A DNA stretch of 54,976 bases from Lentzea aerocolonigenes (GTDB taxonomy: Bacteria > Actinomycetota > Actinomycetes > Mycobacteriales > Pseudonocardiaceae): positions 1 to 54,976 of the forward strand of contig NZ_JYJG01000130.1 in assembly GCF_000955955.1 (NCBI RefSeq). Direction: 5' to 3'. Both the position numbers and the translations under genes were made by a program. Of the stretch, positions 1-9,645 are shown piece by piece; position 1 is the first letter of the stretch, and each line of letters starts with the position of its first letter. The notes beneath the pieces are model-generated. The model was given only the letters and a program-made list of their open reading frames with translations, was not told the origin of the DNA and searched no databases.

Positions 1-934
1 GGTACACGGCCTGGACGTCCCAGTCCGTGAAGACGCCGGTACCGCGGACGTTGCCGTCGCCGGTCAGCTCCTGGGTTTCGGTGCGCAGGCCGACGACACG
101 GTCGGAACCGAGCACCTCGACCGGTGCTTCCAGGAAGTGCAGGTGCAGGCGGCGCGGGCGAGTGCCCACGTCGCGGATCGCCCACTCCTGCAGGGTCTTC
201 ACGATCATGGAGACCTGCTTGTCCGAACGGATCGCGGCCAGCGAGGCCTCGTCGAACTCGATGCCCTCGGCGTGGACGATCACCTCGACGGACGGCGAGT
301 GGTCGAGCTCGCGGAGCTCCAACGGCGTGAACTTCGCCTGGGCCGGGCCGCGGCGGCCGAACACGTGCACGTCGGTGACCGGCGAGGAGGCCAGGCCTTC
401 GTGGACGTTCGCGGGAATCTCGGTCACCAGCAGCTCGTCGGCCGTCTTCGCCAGGATCCGCGCCACGTCCAGAGCCACGTTGCCGACGCCCAGCACCGCG
501 ACCGAGGTAGCGGTCAGCGGCCAGGTGCGCGGCACGTCCGGGTGGCCGTCGTACCAGGACACGAAGTCCGCGGCGCCGTAGCTGCCCGGCAGGTCGATGC
601 CAGGGATGTCCAGCGGGCGGTCGCAGGATGCGCCCGTCGAGAAGATCACCGCGTCGTAGAGGGAACGCAGGTCGTCGAGCTTGATGTCCACGCCGTACTC
701 GACGTTGCCGAAGAAGCGGACCGAGGGCTTGTCGAGCACCTTCTGCAACGCACCGACGATGCCCTTGATGCGCGGGTGGTCGGGGGCGACGCCGTAGCGG
801 ACCAGGCCGTAGGGCGCCGGCAGCTTCTCGAAGAGGTCGATCCGCACGTCGACGTCGGACTTGGTCAGGATGTCGGCCGCGTACACACCGGCCGGACCGG
901 CGCCGATGACCGCGACGCGCAGGGGATGACTCAT
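1..934 (-). CDS. fprA: Ferredoxin/adrenodoxin-type NADP+ reductase, FprA-like (partial, 3' end outside window)
   Basis: The minus-strand frame opens at ATG 934 and runs off the left edge, giving the first 311 residues. Residues 6-20 form an FAD Rossmann motif (VAVIGAGPAGVYAAD). A KLPAPYGLVRYGVAPDHPR stretch follows, typical of adrenodoxin-reductase-like enzymes. A second dinucleotide motif, GVGNVALDVARIL, lies near residue 150. The family moves electrons between NADPH and ferredoxin in the cytoplasm, often feeding P450s or iron-sulfur assembly. It is divergent from trpG, 77 bp away. An iron-box-like palindrome lies 11-29 bp upstream of the start, so iron control is likely. The family call is firm; the natural ferredoxin partner cannot be seen here. 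Confidence 0.88.
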   Translation of the reverse strand, partial: MSHPLRVAVIGAGPAGVYAADILTKSDVDVRIDLFEKLPAPYGLVRYGVAPDHPRIKGIVGALQKVLDKPSVRFFGNVEYGVDIKLDDLRSLYDAVIFSTGASCDRPLDIPGIDLPGSYGAADFVSWYDGHPDVPRTWPLTATSVAVLGVGNVALDVARILAKTADELLVTEIPANVHEGLASSPVTDVHVFGRRGPAQAKFTPLELRELDHSPSVEVIVHAEGIEFDEASLAAIRSDKQVSMIVKTLQEWAIRDVGTRPRRLHLHFLEAPVEVLGSDRVVGLRTETQELTGDGNVRGTGVFTDWDVQAVY

Positions 935-944
935 GACACCTATT

Positions 945-963
945 TTAGGGAAGCCTTACCTTG
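945..963 (-). promoter_or_regulatory. Putative DtxR/IdeR-type iron box upstream of fprA
   Basis: The 19-bp element TTAGGGAAGCCTTACCTTG matches the DtxR/IdeR consensus TTAGGTTAGSCTAACCTAA at 14 of 19 positions and keeps both inner half-site cores. It sits 11-29 bp before the fprA ATG, where a bound repressor would block transcription. The known role of such sites is Fe(II)-dependent repression. Binding here is inferred. Confidence 0.5.
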
Positions 964-999
964 TCTCAGACGAGAGCTAACTCACTCGACGCGACCGAC

Positions 1000-1005
1000 T
1001 AGGCT
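1000..1005 (+). promoter_or_regulatory. Putative -10 hexamer of a leaderless trpG promoter
   Basis: TAGGCT is followed by exactly six bases (CACCAC) and then the trpG ATG at 1012. No Shine-Dalgarno sequence precedes that ATG. TANNNT placed about six or seven bases before the start codon is the signature of leaderless transcripts, which are common in Actinobacteria. No clear -35 hexamer is visible. Confidence 0.4.
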
Positions 1006-1011
1006 CACCAC

Positions 1012-1653
1012 ATGCGCGTGCTCGTGGTCGACAACTACGACAGCTTCGTCTACAACCTGGTCCAGTACCTGGCCCAGCTCGGTGCCGAGTGCATCGTGCG
1101 GCGCAACGACGAGGTGGACCTCGACGAGATCGCGAAGGTCGACGGCGTGCTCGTCAGCCCAGGACCCGGTACGCCGGAGCGGGCAGGCTCGAGCATCGAC
1201 GTGATCAAGCGGTGTGCCGACACCGGTAAACCGGTCTTCGGCGTGTGCCTCGGCCATCAGGCCATCGGTGTGGTGTGGGGCGGCACGGTCGACCGCGCGC
1301 CCGAACTGCTGCACGGCAAGACGAGCATCGTCTTCCACGAGGGCAAGGGTGTGCTCGACGGTGTGCCGCAGCCGTTCATCGCGACGCGCTACCACTCGCT
1401 GACGGTGCTGCCGGAGACGATTCCGGCGGAGTTCGAGGTCACAGGCAAGACCGAGACCGGCATCGTGATGGCCATGCGCCACAAGGAACTACCGGTCGAG
1501 GGTGTGCAGTTCCACCCGGAGTCGGTGCTGACCGACGGCGGCCACCGGATGCTCGCCAACTGGCTCAAGGTCTGCGGCTACGAGGTTCCCGAGGCGACGG
1601 TCGCGCAGCTCGAGAACGGCATGCGCACGCTCGCCGCAGCCGCTCGCCAGTGA
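1012..1653 (+). CDS. trpG: Aminodeoxychorismate/anthranilate synthase component II (glutamine amidotransferase)
   Basis: This 213-residue class I glutamine amidotransferase releases ammonia from glutamine for chorismate amination, in either folate (pabA) or tryptophan (trpG) synthesis. Visible motifs are the N-terminal VDNYDSFVYN, the oxyanion motif SPGPGTPE, the nucleophile Cys in GVCLGHQAIG, and the His/Glu pair in FHPESVLT. No component I gene is in view, so folate versus tryptophan cannot be decided. The trpG name follows the equivalent mycobacterial locus, where the same gene also faces pknB. It starts at ATG 1012, probably from a leaderless transcript, and ends at a shared hairpin terminator facing pknB. 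Confidence 0.9.
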   Translation: MRVLVVDNYDSFVYNLVQYLAQLGAECIVRRNDEVDLDEIAKVDGVLVSPGPGTPERAGSSIDVIKRCADTGKPVFGVCLGHQAIGVVWGGTVDRAPELLHGKTSIVFHEGKGVLDGVPQPFIATRYHSLTVLPETIPAEFEVTGKTETGIVMAMRHKELPVEGVQFHPESVLTDGGHRMLANWLKVCGYEVPEATVAQLENGMRTLAAAARQ

Positions 1654-1659
1654 ACAAAA

Positions 1660-1688
1660 GGGGCGGCTCCCGAGTAGGAAGCCGCCCC
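1660..1688. terminator. Bidirectional hairpin terminator between trpG and pknB
   Basis: A perfect 9-bp inverted repeat, GGGGCGGCT / AGCCGCCCC, with an 11-nt loop lies between the two convergent stop codons (1653 and 1703). It has no strong T-tract, which is common for actinobacterial terminators. The position suggests it serves both genes. Confidence 0.7.
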
Positions 1689-1702
1689 GCAAAGCCGAAA
1701 AC

Positions 1703-3706
1703 CTAGGTTGTCACGATCCCGAACTTGCCGACGGTGATCGTCACGGACGCGCCCTTGGTGATCGCCTGACCCTTGCCGGGGTTCTGCGAGAGCACCGTCT
1801 TGTCCTGCTGCGGGCTGTTGACCTGCTGCTGGTCGACGTTGAGGTTGCCGTTCCAGCCCAGCGACCTGAGCTTGTTCTCGGCTTCCTTCTGGGTCAGGCC
1901 GGACAGGTCGGGCATCTCGATCTGGTTGCCCTTGGAGACGTCCAGCGTGACGATGGAGTCCTTGAGCGCCTTGCTGTTGCCGGTCGGGGACTGTGCGACG
2001 ACCTGGCCCTCGGGCTTGGCGCTGTCGACCTGCCGGACGTTGACCTTGAAGCCGGAACCCTGGAGCGTCGTGCGGGCGTCGTCCTCGGTGCTGCCCACGA
2101 CGTTCGGCACGTTCTGCTTGTCCGGTGCCTTGCCGAGCTGGATGGTGATCGTCCCACCCTTCTTCAGCTTCAGACCGGACTCCGGGTTCTGGTTCGCCAC
2201 CTTGCCCTGGAGCTTGGCGTCGTCGACCTCGACCGACTCCTGGCTCTGCACGAGCTTGAAGCCGCCGGGGTCCTTGTCGACGATCGCCTGGGCTTCCTGC
2301 GCCGTCCTGCCCTTCAGGTCAGGAACGGCTGCCTCACCGGGAGGCGCGCCGACGAAGATCGTGACCTGCGAGCCCTTCGACACCTGCGAGCCGTCCGGCG
2401 GGTCGGTCCTGATCACCTTGGAGATCTGGTCGGACGTGCACGGGGCCGTCGCGCCGTTCGCACCGGGTTCGCAGGCGACGTCCTGCTGCTGCGGCACGAG
2501 GCCGGCCTTCGTGATCAGCTCCTTGGCTTCCAAGGGGCTGCGGCCGACGAGCGACGGAACCGAGGTCTTGTCGGTGGTCGGGCTGCTGGAGTTCATCAGG
2601 TTCGAGGTGATCCACGCGGCGAGGCCGAGCACGGCCACGCACAGGATGACCACCAGCGTGATCATGATGGCCTTCTTGCGCTTGGCGCGCCGTTCTTCTT
2701 CCTCGTCGGCGATCGGGTCGTAGTCGTCCTCCGGCTCCGACTTCAACGCCGCCGGGCGGTGCCTGCCACCACCACCGGACATCACCTGCGTGCGAGGAGT
2801 GCGCGCCTGCTCGTTCATCACGGCGGTGCGGTCCTCGGCGGTCATCACGGCCGGGGCGGACGGACGCTGACCCGACAGCACGCGCACCAGGTCGGCGCGC
2901 ATCTCCGCGGCCGACTGGTAGCGGTTCGCCGGGCCCTTGGACATCGCCTTCAGCACGATCGCGTCGAGCTGCGGCGACACCTTCGGGTTCAGCTGCGACG
3001 GGGCCTTCGGGTCTTCCCGCACGTGCTGGTACGCGACCGCGACCGGGGAGTCGCCGGTGAACGGCGGTTCGCCGGTCAGCAGTTCGAAGAGCACGCAGCC
3101 GGCGGCGTAGACGTCGGAACGTGCGTCGACGGACTCGCCGCGCGCCTGCTCCGGCGACAGGTACTGGGCCGTGCCGATGACCGCGGCGGTCTGGGTGACC
3201 GCGGCCTGACCATCGTGTATGGCTCTCGCGATACCGAAGTCCATCACCTTCACGGCACCGGACTTCGTGATCATCACGTTCGCCGGCTTCACGTCGCGGT
3301 GGACGATGCCGTGCCGGTGGCTGAAGTCGAGCGCGGCCGAGACGTCGGCCATGACCTCCATCGCGCGCTTGCCCGACAGCGGGCCCTGCGTCTTCACGAT
3401 GTCGCGCAGCGTCCGGCCGTCGACGAACTCCATGACGATGTACGGCAGCGGGCCGTACTCGGTCTGCGTCTCGCCGGTGTCGTACACCGCGACGATGGCA
3501 GGGTGGTTCAGTGCAGCCGAGTTCTGCGCCTCGCGGCGGAACCGTTCCTGGAACTGGGCGTCGCGGGCGAGGTCAGCGCGCAGCACCTTGATCGCCACGT
3601 CTCTGCCGAGACGGACGTCCCGCCCCTTGTGGACCTCGGACATGCCGCCGTACCCGAGGGTCTCACCCAGTTCGTAGCGGTTTGAGAGCAGTCGCGGAGT
3701 GCTCAT
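1703..3706 (-). CDS. pknB: Membrane Ser/Thr protein kinase PknB with four PASTA repeats
   Basis: This 667-residue protein has a cytoplasmic Hanks kinase domain (about 10-275), a juxtamembrane acidic/basic linker, one membrane span (about 346-368) and four extracellular PASTA repeats (about 380-667) that sense muropeptides or lipid II. Catalytic features are Lys40, HRD 137-139, DFG 156-158 and the activation-loop motif TQT with Thr171 and Thr173, numbered as in mycobacterial PknB. It controls cell growth, division and wall synthesis by phosphorylating PBPs, FHA proteins and regulators. It is the last gene of the fhaA-to-pknB operon, 55 bp after pknA, and ends at the hairpin shared with trpG. 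Confidence 0.97.
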   Translation of the reverse strand: MSTPRLLSNRYELGETLGYGGMSEVHKGRDVRLGRDVAIKVLRADLARDAQFQERFRREAQNSAALNHPAIVAVYDTGETQTEYGPLPYIVMEFVDGRTLRDIVKTQGPLSGKRAMEVMADVSAALDFSHRHGIVHRDVKPANVMITKSGAVKVMDFGIARAIHDGQAAVTQTAAVIGTAQYLSPEQARGESVDARSDVYAAGCVLFELLTGEPPFTGDSPVAVAYQHVREDPKAPSQLNPKVSPQLDAIVLKAMSKGPANRYQSAAEMRADLVRVLSGQRPSAPAVMTAEDRTAVMNEQARTPRTQVMSGGGGRHRPAALKSEPEDDYDPIADEEEERRAKRKKAIMITLVVILCVAVLGLAAWITSNLMNSSSPTTDKTSVPSLVGRSPLEAKELITKAGLVPQQQDVACEPGANGATAPCTSDQISKVIRTDPPDGSQVSKGSQVTIFVGAPPGEAAVPDLKGRTAQEAQAIVDKDPGGFKLVQSQESVEVDDAKLQGKVANQNPESGLKLKKGGTITIQLGKAPDKQNVPNVVGSTEDDARTTLQGSGFKVNVRQVDSAKPEGQVVAQSPTGNSKALKDSIVTLDVSKGNQIEMPDLSGLTQKEAENKLRSLGWNGNLNVDQQQVNSPQQDKTVLSQNPGKGQAITKGASVTITVGKFGIVTT

Positions 3707-3761
3707 CGGTGCTTCGTCCCGCTCCTCGTCGACGGTGTTCCCAACTCGGTTCTGGTCTTGC

Positions 3762-5276
3762 TCATGGCGTGCACGTCACCTTCACCTGCGAGCCGATCGC
3801 CACGTCGCCTGTCGGCGCGATGGCGGTGACCCGGCACTTCTTCAGGTCGCCCGGCGCTGTGCCCTGCGGGCTCTGCACCCTGGGCTCCAAGCCGTGGTCG
3901 ATCAAGTCCTTGCTGACCTGGTCGCCGGAACGACCGATGTAGTCGTCCTCGTCGATCCGCTTCGGCGCGTTGCCCGGAATCCGATCGGCGGTGTCGGGCT
4001 TCGCCTGCCCGTTCGCCGGGGAGTTCGGGTTCGCCGAGCTCGAGGTGGTCGTCTGGCCACCCTGTCCGCTGCCGTTGTTCGGCTTCACGGTCAACTTCCA
4101 CAGGACGACCACGCCGAGCACCAGCAGCACGGTCACCAGGACAGCGACCATAACCCAAACGACGGTCCGGTTTCTCGCCGGTGGTGCCTGCATCGGCGCG
4201 AACGTCCCGGTCTGGTGCGCCGGTTGCATCGCGGGATGGGTACCGGGACGTACCGGTCCGGTCTGGTGGTGTTGCATCTGCGGCGGAACCGGCAGCGGCT
4301 GCGAGACCTGCGGCGGTGGCGGCCCCTGCTGAACCTGTTGCGGAATCTGCTGCACGGGCGGCGGCACCATCTGCGGTGCCATCTGCTGCTGCGGCACCTG
4401 CACCATCTGCGGCATCGTGAACCCGGACGGCGTCGGCAACGGCTGGCCCACCCGCACCGCGCTCACGGCGGCGGCGAACTCGCCACCCGTCCGGTAGCGC
4501 TGCCGCGGGTCCTTCACCAGCGTCGCCTCGATCAGCGCCCGCGCACCCGGTGGCACGTCCGGCGGCAACGGTGGCGCCATGTCGCGGATGTGCATCATCG
4601 CGACCGTCACCGCGTTGTCCGACAGGAACGGCCGGTGCCCCGCAAGGCATTCGTAACCACACACTGCCAACGAGTAGACATCGCTCGCCGGTTCGGCCTC
4701 GCCGCCGAGAGCTTGCTCGGGTGCGATGTAGTGCGCGGTCCCCATGACCATGCCGGACCGTGTCACGGGTGCCGCGTCCACGGCCTTCGCGATGCCGAAG
4801 TCGGTGATCTTCACCTTCCCCGACGGCGTGACCATGATGTTGCCCGGCTTCACGTCCCGGTGCACGAGGCCGCGTTCGTGGGCCGCCTGCAACGCGTTTC
4901 CGGTCTGCTCCAGCAGATCCAGCGTCACGTCGGCGGTCAGCCGGCCGCGCGAGATGATCGTCGCGAGCGGCTCGCCCTCGACGAGCTCCATCACGAGGTA
5001 CGCCGTGTCCTCCGGTCCGTCGGTGACGGACGCGGTCTCGCCGTAGTCGTGCACCGACGCGATGCCGGGGTGGTTCAGCGACGCCGTCATCCGCGCCTCG
5101 ACGCGGAAGCGGTGCAGGAACTCGGGATCGCCGGAGAGCTCCGCCTTGAGGACCTTCACGGCCACCCGGCGGTCGAGCCGCTCGTCGGCGCCTTCCCAGA
5201 CCTCGCCCATGCCACCGACCGCGATCCGCCTGGTGAGGCGGTAGCGGTCGGCGAGGAGCTGGCCCTTGGTGAGCAT
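3762..5276 (-). CDS. pknA: Membrane Ser/Thr protein kinase PknA with a C-terminal PASTA-like domain
   Basis: This 504-residue Hanks-type kinase has Lys41, HRD 139-141 and DFG 159-161. A Pro/Gln/Met-rich linker follows, then one membrane span near residues 370-393. The extracellular tail of about 110 residues ends in a segment (about 435-504) with the DYIGRS...G-V-K-V-T pattern of a single PASTA domain. Mycobacterial PknA is known to lack PASTA repeats, so this tail is a notable difference. The ATG overlaps the pbpA stop by one base (TGATG), indicating translational coupling. The role is phosphorylation of growth and division proteins together with PknB. Confidence 0.95.
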   Translation of the reverse strand: MLTKGQLLADRYRLTRRIAVGGMGEVWEGADERLDRRVAVKVLKAELSGDPEFLHRFRVEARMTASLNHPGIASVHDYGETASVTDGPEDTAYLVMELVEGEPLATIISRGRLTADVTLDLLEQTGNALQAAHERGLVHRDVKPGNIMVTPSGKVKITDFGIAKAVDAAPVTRSGMVMGTAHYIAPEQALGGEAEPASDVYSLAVCGYECLAGHRPFLSDNAVTVAMMHIRDMAPPLPPDVPPGARALIEATLVKDPRQRYRTGGEFAAAVSAVRVGQPLPTPSGFTMPQMVQVPQQQMAPQMVPPPVQQIPQQVQQGPPPPQVSQPLPVPPQMQHHQTGPVRPGTHPAMQPAHQTGTFAPMQAPPARNRTVVWVMVAVLVTVLLVLGVVVLWKLTVKPNNGSGQGGQTTTSSSANPNSPANGQAKPDTADRIPGNAPKRIDEDDYIGRSGDQVSKDLIDHGLEPRVQSPQGTAPGDLKKCRVTAIAPTGDVAIGSQVKVTCTP

Positions 5277-6748
5277 CAGCGACCCACCAGGTACGCGTTG
5301 ATCACGGCGCGCCCGATCGGTGCGGCGACCTTGCCGCCGGTGGCACCCAGACCGCGGTCGCCACCGTCCTCCACGATCACCGCGATCGCGATCTCCGGCT
5401 TCTGCGCCGGGGCGAAGGCGATGTACCAGGCGTGCGGCTTGGTCTTCAACGGGTCGCTGCCGTGCTCGGCGGTACCGGTCTTCGACGCGATCTGGATGTT
5501 GTTGTTGCGACCCTCACCGCCGGTGTTGATCTCCGACTGGATCATCATGTCGCGTAGCGCGGCCGCGTTGTCCTTGCTCATCGCGGTCTCGACCTCGTCG
5601 GGGTCGGTCTCGTCGATCGCCTTCAGGTCCGGGCCGAGGATCTTCGACACCAGGTACGGCTGCATCCGCTCGCCGCCGTTGGCGATCGTCGCCGCCACCA
5701 CCGCGTTCTCCAGCGGCGTGATCTGCACGTCGCGCTGGCCGATGCCGGTCTGGTAGAGCGCCGCGTCGTCCGGGATCGGGCCGAGCGTCGAGGTCTCGAC
5801 CGGCAGCGGCACCTTGAGCCCGGAGTCGTTGAAGCCGAACTTCTCCGCCTGCCTGCGCAGCTTGTTCGCGCCGACCTGGCCGGCCATCTCGGCGAACGCC
5901 GTGTTGCACGACTTGGCGAGCGCGGTCTCCATCGACACCGTCTGGCCGGGGCCGCACGGCTGGCCGTTGAAGTTCGGCAGGTCCGTCGTGCTCTGCGGCA
6001 GCTTGATGGTGCCCGCGGCGGTGTACTGCGTGTCCTTGTTCTTGCCGTCGGCCAGCGCGGCCGCGGCCACGATGGTCTTCAACGTCGAACCGGCCGGGTA
6101 GAGGGCCTGCGTCGCGCGGTTGATCAGGGGGTCGTTCGCGTCCTTGGCGGTGAGCTGCTTCCACGCCGACGCCTGCTCGTCCGAGTCGTGGCTCGCGAGC
6201 ACGTTCGGGTCGTAGGACGGCGTGCTCGCCATCGCGAGGATCTCGCCGGTGGCCGGCTTGATCGCGACGACCGAGCCGGTGAAGCCCTTCGCGGTCAGCT
6301 GGTCGTACGCGACCTGCTGCACCTTCGAGTCGAGCGTGAGCTGGACGTTGCCGCCGACCGGGTCGCGACCGGTGATCAGCGCGGAGACGCGGCGGGCGAA
6401 CAGCCTGTCGTCCGAGCCGTTGAGCAGGTCGTTCTCGGCGCGTTCCATGCCGGAGGTGCCGTAGGTGACCGACAGGTACCCGGTGACCGGCGCGTACACC
6501 TTGCCGTTGTTGTAGGTGCGCAGGAACCGGAGACGGTCAGTCGTCTCCTTGACGTCCGCGATCACCGTGCCGTCCGCGACCGTGATCAGACCGCGCTTGC
6601 GGGCGTACTCGTCGAGCAGCACGCGGCGGTTGTAGGTGTTCAGGCGCCACTCGTCGGCGTTGATCACCTGCACCCACGTGGCATTGCCCAGGAGCAGCAC
6701 GATCATGACCATCATGGCCATGCCGACGCGGCGGAGCGGTGTGTTCAT
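5276..6748 (-). CDS. pbpA: Class B penicillin-binding protein PbpA (transpeptidase)
   Basis: This 490-residue protein has an N-terminal membrane anchor (about 8-25), a dimerisation/pedestal region and a transpeptidase domain. The three active-site motifs are all present: STLK (Ser221, Lys224), SCN (280-282) and KTGT (423-426). It cross-links peptidoglycan outside the membrane, partnered with the glycan polymerase RodA, whose gene overlaps it by 4 bp (6745-6748). In mycobacteria the orthologue acts in septation and is a PknB substrate. Whether that holds here is inference from the conserved gene order. Confidence 0.95.
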   Translation of the reverse strand: MNTPLRRVGMAMMVMIVLLLGNATWVQVINADEWRLNTYNRRVLLDEYARKRGLITVADGTVIADVKETTDRLRFLRTYNNGKVYAPVTGYLSVTYGTSGMERAENDLLNGSDDRLFARRVSALITGRDPVGGNVQLTLDSKVQQVAYDQLTAKGFTGSVVAIKPATGEILAMASTPSYDPNVLASHDSDEQASAWKQLTAKDANDPLINRATQALYPAGSTLKTIVAAAALADGKNKDTQYTAAGTIKLPQSTTDLPNFNGQPCGPGQTVSMETALAKSCNTAFAEMAGQVGANKLRRQAEKFGFNDSGLKVPLPVETSTLGPIPDDAALYQTGIGQRDVQITPLENAVVAATIANGGERMQPYLVSKILGPDLKAIDETDPDEVETAMSKDNAAALRDMMIQSEINTGGEGRNNNIQIASKTGTAEHGSDPLKTKPHAWYIAFAPAQKPEIAIAVIVEDGGDRGLGATGGKVAAPIGRAVINAYLVGR

Positions 6749-8217
6749 TTGGGACGCTCCACCATCACAGTGTGCTGGTCGGCGATAGCCGGTTGTTGCG
6801 GTTTCGGCTTAGGTGCCCGCTGTGGAGCCCTCGCCGCGGCAGAAATTCGCAGTAGCAACGCGACCAGGATGTAGTTCGCGAGCAACGACGAACCGCCGTA
6901 GGACAGGAACGGTGCGGTGATACCCGTCATCGGGATCAGCTTCGTGACACCGCCGACGATGATGAACACCTGGAAGCAGAGCGCGAACGCGAGGCCACCG
7001 CCGAGCAGCTTGCCGAAGCTGTCGCGCACCGAGATCGCGCCGCGCAGGCCGCGCAGTGCGAGGACCATGTAGACCAGCAGCACCGCCGCGAGGCCGACGA
7101 ACCCGAGCTCCTCGCCGATCACCGCGGTGATGAAGTCGGTGTTCGCCTCGGGGATCATCTCCGGGCGGCCCGCACCGAGGCCGGCACCACCGATGCCGCC
7201 GGTCGCGAGGCCGAAGAGCGACTGCGAGATCTGGTAGCCGCCACCGACCACGTCGTAGCGGCCGATCGGGTCCTGCCAGTTCGCCACGCGCTGCTGGACG
7301 TGCGTGAACAGCTTCCACGCGATGACCGCGCCACCGGAGAACAGGCCGAGACCGAGCACGACCCACGCCGCGCGTTCGGTGGCGATGTACAGCAGCACCA
7401 GCACGATGCCGAAGAACAGCAGCGAGGAGCCGAGGTCCTTCTGCAGCACCATGACCGCGACCGTGACGCCCCACGCCGCGAACAGCGGGCCGAGGTCGCG
7501 GGCACGCGGCAGATCCATGCCGAGGAACCGCTTGCCAGCCGTCGTGAACAGGTCGCGCTTCGAGACGAGGAACGCCGCGAAGAAGACCATCAGCAGGACT
7601 TTGGCGAACTCACCCGGCTGGATGGACAGCGGGCCGATGCGCAGCCAGATCTTCGCGCCGTTGATCGTCGGAGCGATGAAGCCCGGCAGGACACCGGGCA
7701 GCAGCAGCGCGACCAGTCCGACGAGGCCGAACGTGTAACCGAACCGGGCCAGCGTGCGGTGGTCGGAGAGGAACTTCAGCGTGGCCGCGAACAGCAACAA
7801 CCCGATCGCGGTCCAGACGACCTGCTTGAACGCCACCGGGTCCCAGGTCGAGCCGTCCGGGAAGACGGTGCCCTCGAGCGCCAGGTCGATCCGGTGGATG
7901 ACCACCAGACCGAGGCCGTTGAGCAGTGCGACGCACGGCAGGATCGCCGGGTCGGCGTAGGGCGCCCACCTGCGCACGGCGAGGTGGGCGGCGCCGAAGA
8001 GACCGAGATATGCGAGACCGAGCCAGAGGATCCTCAGGCTCAGCGACCGCTCCTGGTTGAGTTCGACGAGGATCAGCGCCAGCGTCACGATTCCGGCGGC
8101 GAACGCGAGCATCACCAGTTCGGTGCCGCGCCTCGTCGGCGCTCGCAGTCCCGGCGACGTGCTCGTCGCCACCGACGCGCCTGGTGAGCCTTCCCCGGTG
8201 GGGACGGGCGAGCCCAT
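6745..8217 (-). CDS. rodA: SEDS-family peptidoglycan polymerase RodA/FtsW
   Basis: This 490-residue polytopic membrane protein of the SEDS family polymerises lipid II into glycan strands. Family features seen are a run of hydrophobic helices, GLASGGIGGAG-like and EANTDFITAVIGEELG segments, and the C-terminal GGSSLLANY motif. An ATG at 8217 gives MGSPVPTGEG; a TTG at 8220 would add one residue. The stop overlaps the pbpA start by 4 bp, so polymerase and transpeptidase are co-translated. The N-terminal 20 residues are Gly/Ser/Thr-rich and cytoplasmic, and could be a kinase target (inference). Confidence 0.94.
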   Translation of the reverse strand: MGSPVPTGEGSPGASVATSTSPGLRAPTRRGTELVMLAFAAGIVTLALILVELNQERSLSLRILWLGLAYLGLFGAAHLAVRRWAPYADPAILPCVALLNGLGLVVIHRIDLALEGTVFPDGSTWDPVAFKQVVWTAIGLLLFAATLKFLSDHRTLARFGYTFGLVGLVALLLPGVLPGFIAPTINGAKIWLRIGPLSIQPGEFAKVLLMVFFAAFLVSKRDLFTTAGKRFLGMDLPRARDLGPLFAAWGVTVAVMVLQKDLGSSLLFFGIVLVLLYIATERAAWVVLGLGLFSGGAVIAWKLFTHVQQRVANWQDPIGRYDVVGGGYQISQSLFGLATGGIGGAGLGAGRPEMIPEANTDFITAVIGEELGFVGLAAVLLVYMVLALRGLRGAISVRDSFGKLLGGGLAFALCFQVFIIVGGVTKLIPMTGITAPFLSYGGSSLLANYILVALLLRISAAARAPQRAPKPKPQQPAIADQHTVMVERPK

Positions 8218-8220
8218 CAA

Positions 8221-9645
8221 CTACGGACCCTCCCGGCATTCCACGCCGACCTTCTGCCCCGTCGGGGTGGGCGACGGTTCGGTGGCCCCGGTGTCCGGGG
8301 TCGATCCGTTCGCCGGAGGCGTGCTGGACGTGCTGGACGGATTCGTGGGACTCGCCGGGCTGGTCGGGTTGGTCGTCGTCGTCGACGTTGACGACGTGTC
8401 CTTGCAGAACGGCAGCATGTGCTCCGTGCGCAGCAACCTGACCGCGGCGCGCGCGCCGTCGATCCCGTTGTCACTCCGGATGCCCGCGGTGATGGTCTTG
8501 CGACCACCTTCCTGCAGGTCCTTCAGCGTGATCTCGGAGCAGCCCGTCGATCCGGGCGGGCACGAGCCCTCGACCTTGGACGACAGCTTGAACCCGAGCA
8601 CCGAGCCGTTGAGACCGCGGAAGATCGCGACCTGGCCGTCCTCGGTGGCGCCGACGTAGTACTGGGTGTTGAGCCACAGCTTGCCGCCGACCGCGACGAC
8701 AGCCGTCAGCAGGAGCAGCACGAAGATGATCGCGAACGCCTTGATGGCGTTGCGCTTCTTGCGCTTCGGGTCCTGCGGCGGTGGCGGCGGTGCCTCCATG
8801 CGCTGCGGCATCGGCGGGCGCTGCTGCGTGAGCGCGCTCGCCCTGGACGCCGCGGAGTCCGGCGGGGCGTTGTGCTCCTCGCTGCCGTCCCCGGCCGCGC
8901 CGCCGACGATCGGGTAGTCGTCGCCGAAGTCGACGTCCTCGACGTCCGCCACGATCACCGTGACGTTGTCGGGGCCGCCGCCCTTGAGCGCGAGCTCGAT
9001 CATCCGGTCCGCGCAGGCCTGCGGGTCGGGGATGCGGATCGCCTCGTCGAGCGTCTCCAGGCTCACGACGCCGGACAGACCGTCCGAGCAGAGCAGGAAC
9101 CTGTCCCCGGACCGCGCTTCGCGCACGGTGAGGCTCGGCTCGAAGTCGTGGCCGGTCAGCGCGCGCAGCAGCAACGAGCGCTGCGGGTGCGTGGCGGCCT
9201 CGTCCGGCGTGATCCGGCCCTCGTCGATCAACGACTGGACGAACGTGTCGTCGTGCGTGATCTGCGCGAAGGTGCCCTCCCGCAGGAGGTACGCACGCGA
9301 GTCGCCGATGTGCACGAGCCCGAGGCGATTGCCCGCGAACAGGATGGCCGTGAGCGTGGTGCCCATGCCCTCCAGGTCCGGGTCGCTCGTCACGAGCTCG
9401 GAGATGGCGCCGTTGCCGGCCGCGACCGCGTCGCGGAGCTTGCCGAGGAGGTCGTCGCCCGGCTCGTCGTCGTCGACGTGGGCCAGCGAGGCGATGACCA
9501 CCTTGCTCGCGACTTCACCGGCGGCGTGGCCACCCATGCCGTCGGCGACTGCGAGCAGGCGGGGGCCCGCGTACACGGAGTCCTGGTTGTTGTTGCGAAC
9601 CAGGCCCCTGTCGCTGCGGGCCGCGTATCGAAGAACCAAGGTCAT
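8221..9645 (-). CDS. pstP: PP2C-family Ser/Thr phosphatase PstP, membrane anchored
   Basis: This 474-residue protein has a PP2C catalytic domain (about 1-235) with metal-binding signatures RNNNQD, VADGMGGH, CSDGLSG and GGPDNVTVIV. A Pro/Gln-rich linker, one membrane span (AIKAFAIIFVLLLLTAVVAV) and an extracellular domain ending in a Thr/Ser/Pro-rich tail follow. It is the cognate phosphatase of PknA and PknB. It overlaps fhaB by 4 bp and lies three bases before rodA, so coupling is tight. The extracellular low-complexity tail is of unknown role. Confidence 0.95.
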   Translation of the reverse strand: MTLVLRYAARSDRGLVRNNNQDSVYAGPRLLAVADGMGGHAAGEVASKVVIASLAHVDDDEPGDDLLGKLRDAVAAGNGAISELVTSDPDLEGMGTTLTAILFAGNRLGLVHIGDSRAYLLREGTFAQITHDDTFVQSLIDEGRITPDEAATHPQRSLLLRALTGHDFEPSLTVREARSGDRFLLCSDGLSGVVSLETLDEAIRIPDPQACADRMIELALKGGGPDNVTVIVADVEDVDFGDDYPIVGGAAGDGSEEHNAPPDSAASRASALTQQRPPMPQRMEAPPPPPQDPKRKKRNAIKAFAIIFVLLLLTAVVAVGGKLWLNTQYYVGATEDGQVAIFRGLNGSVLGFKLSSKVEGSCPPGSTGCSEITLKDLQEGGRKTITAGIRSDNGIDGARAAVRLLRTEHMLPFCKDTSSTSTTTTNPTSPASPTNPSSTSSTPPANGSTPDTGATEPSPTPTGQKVGVECREGP

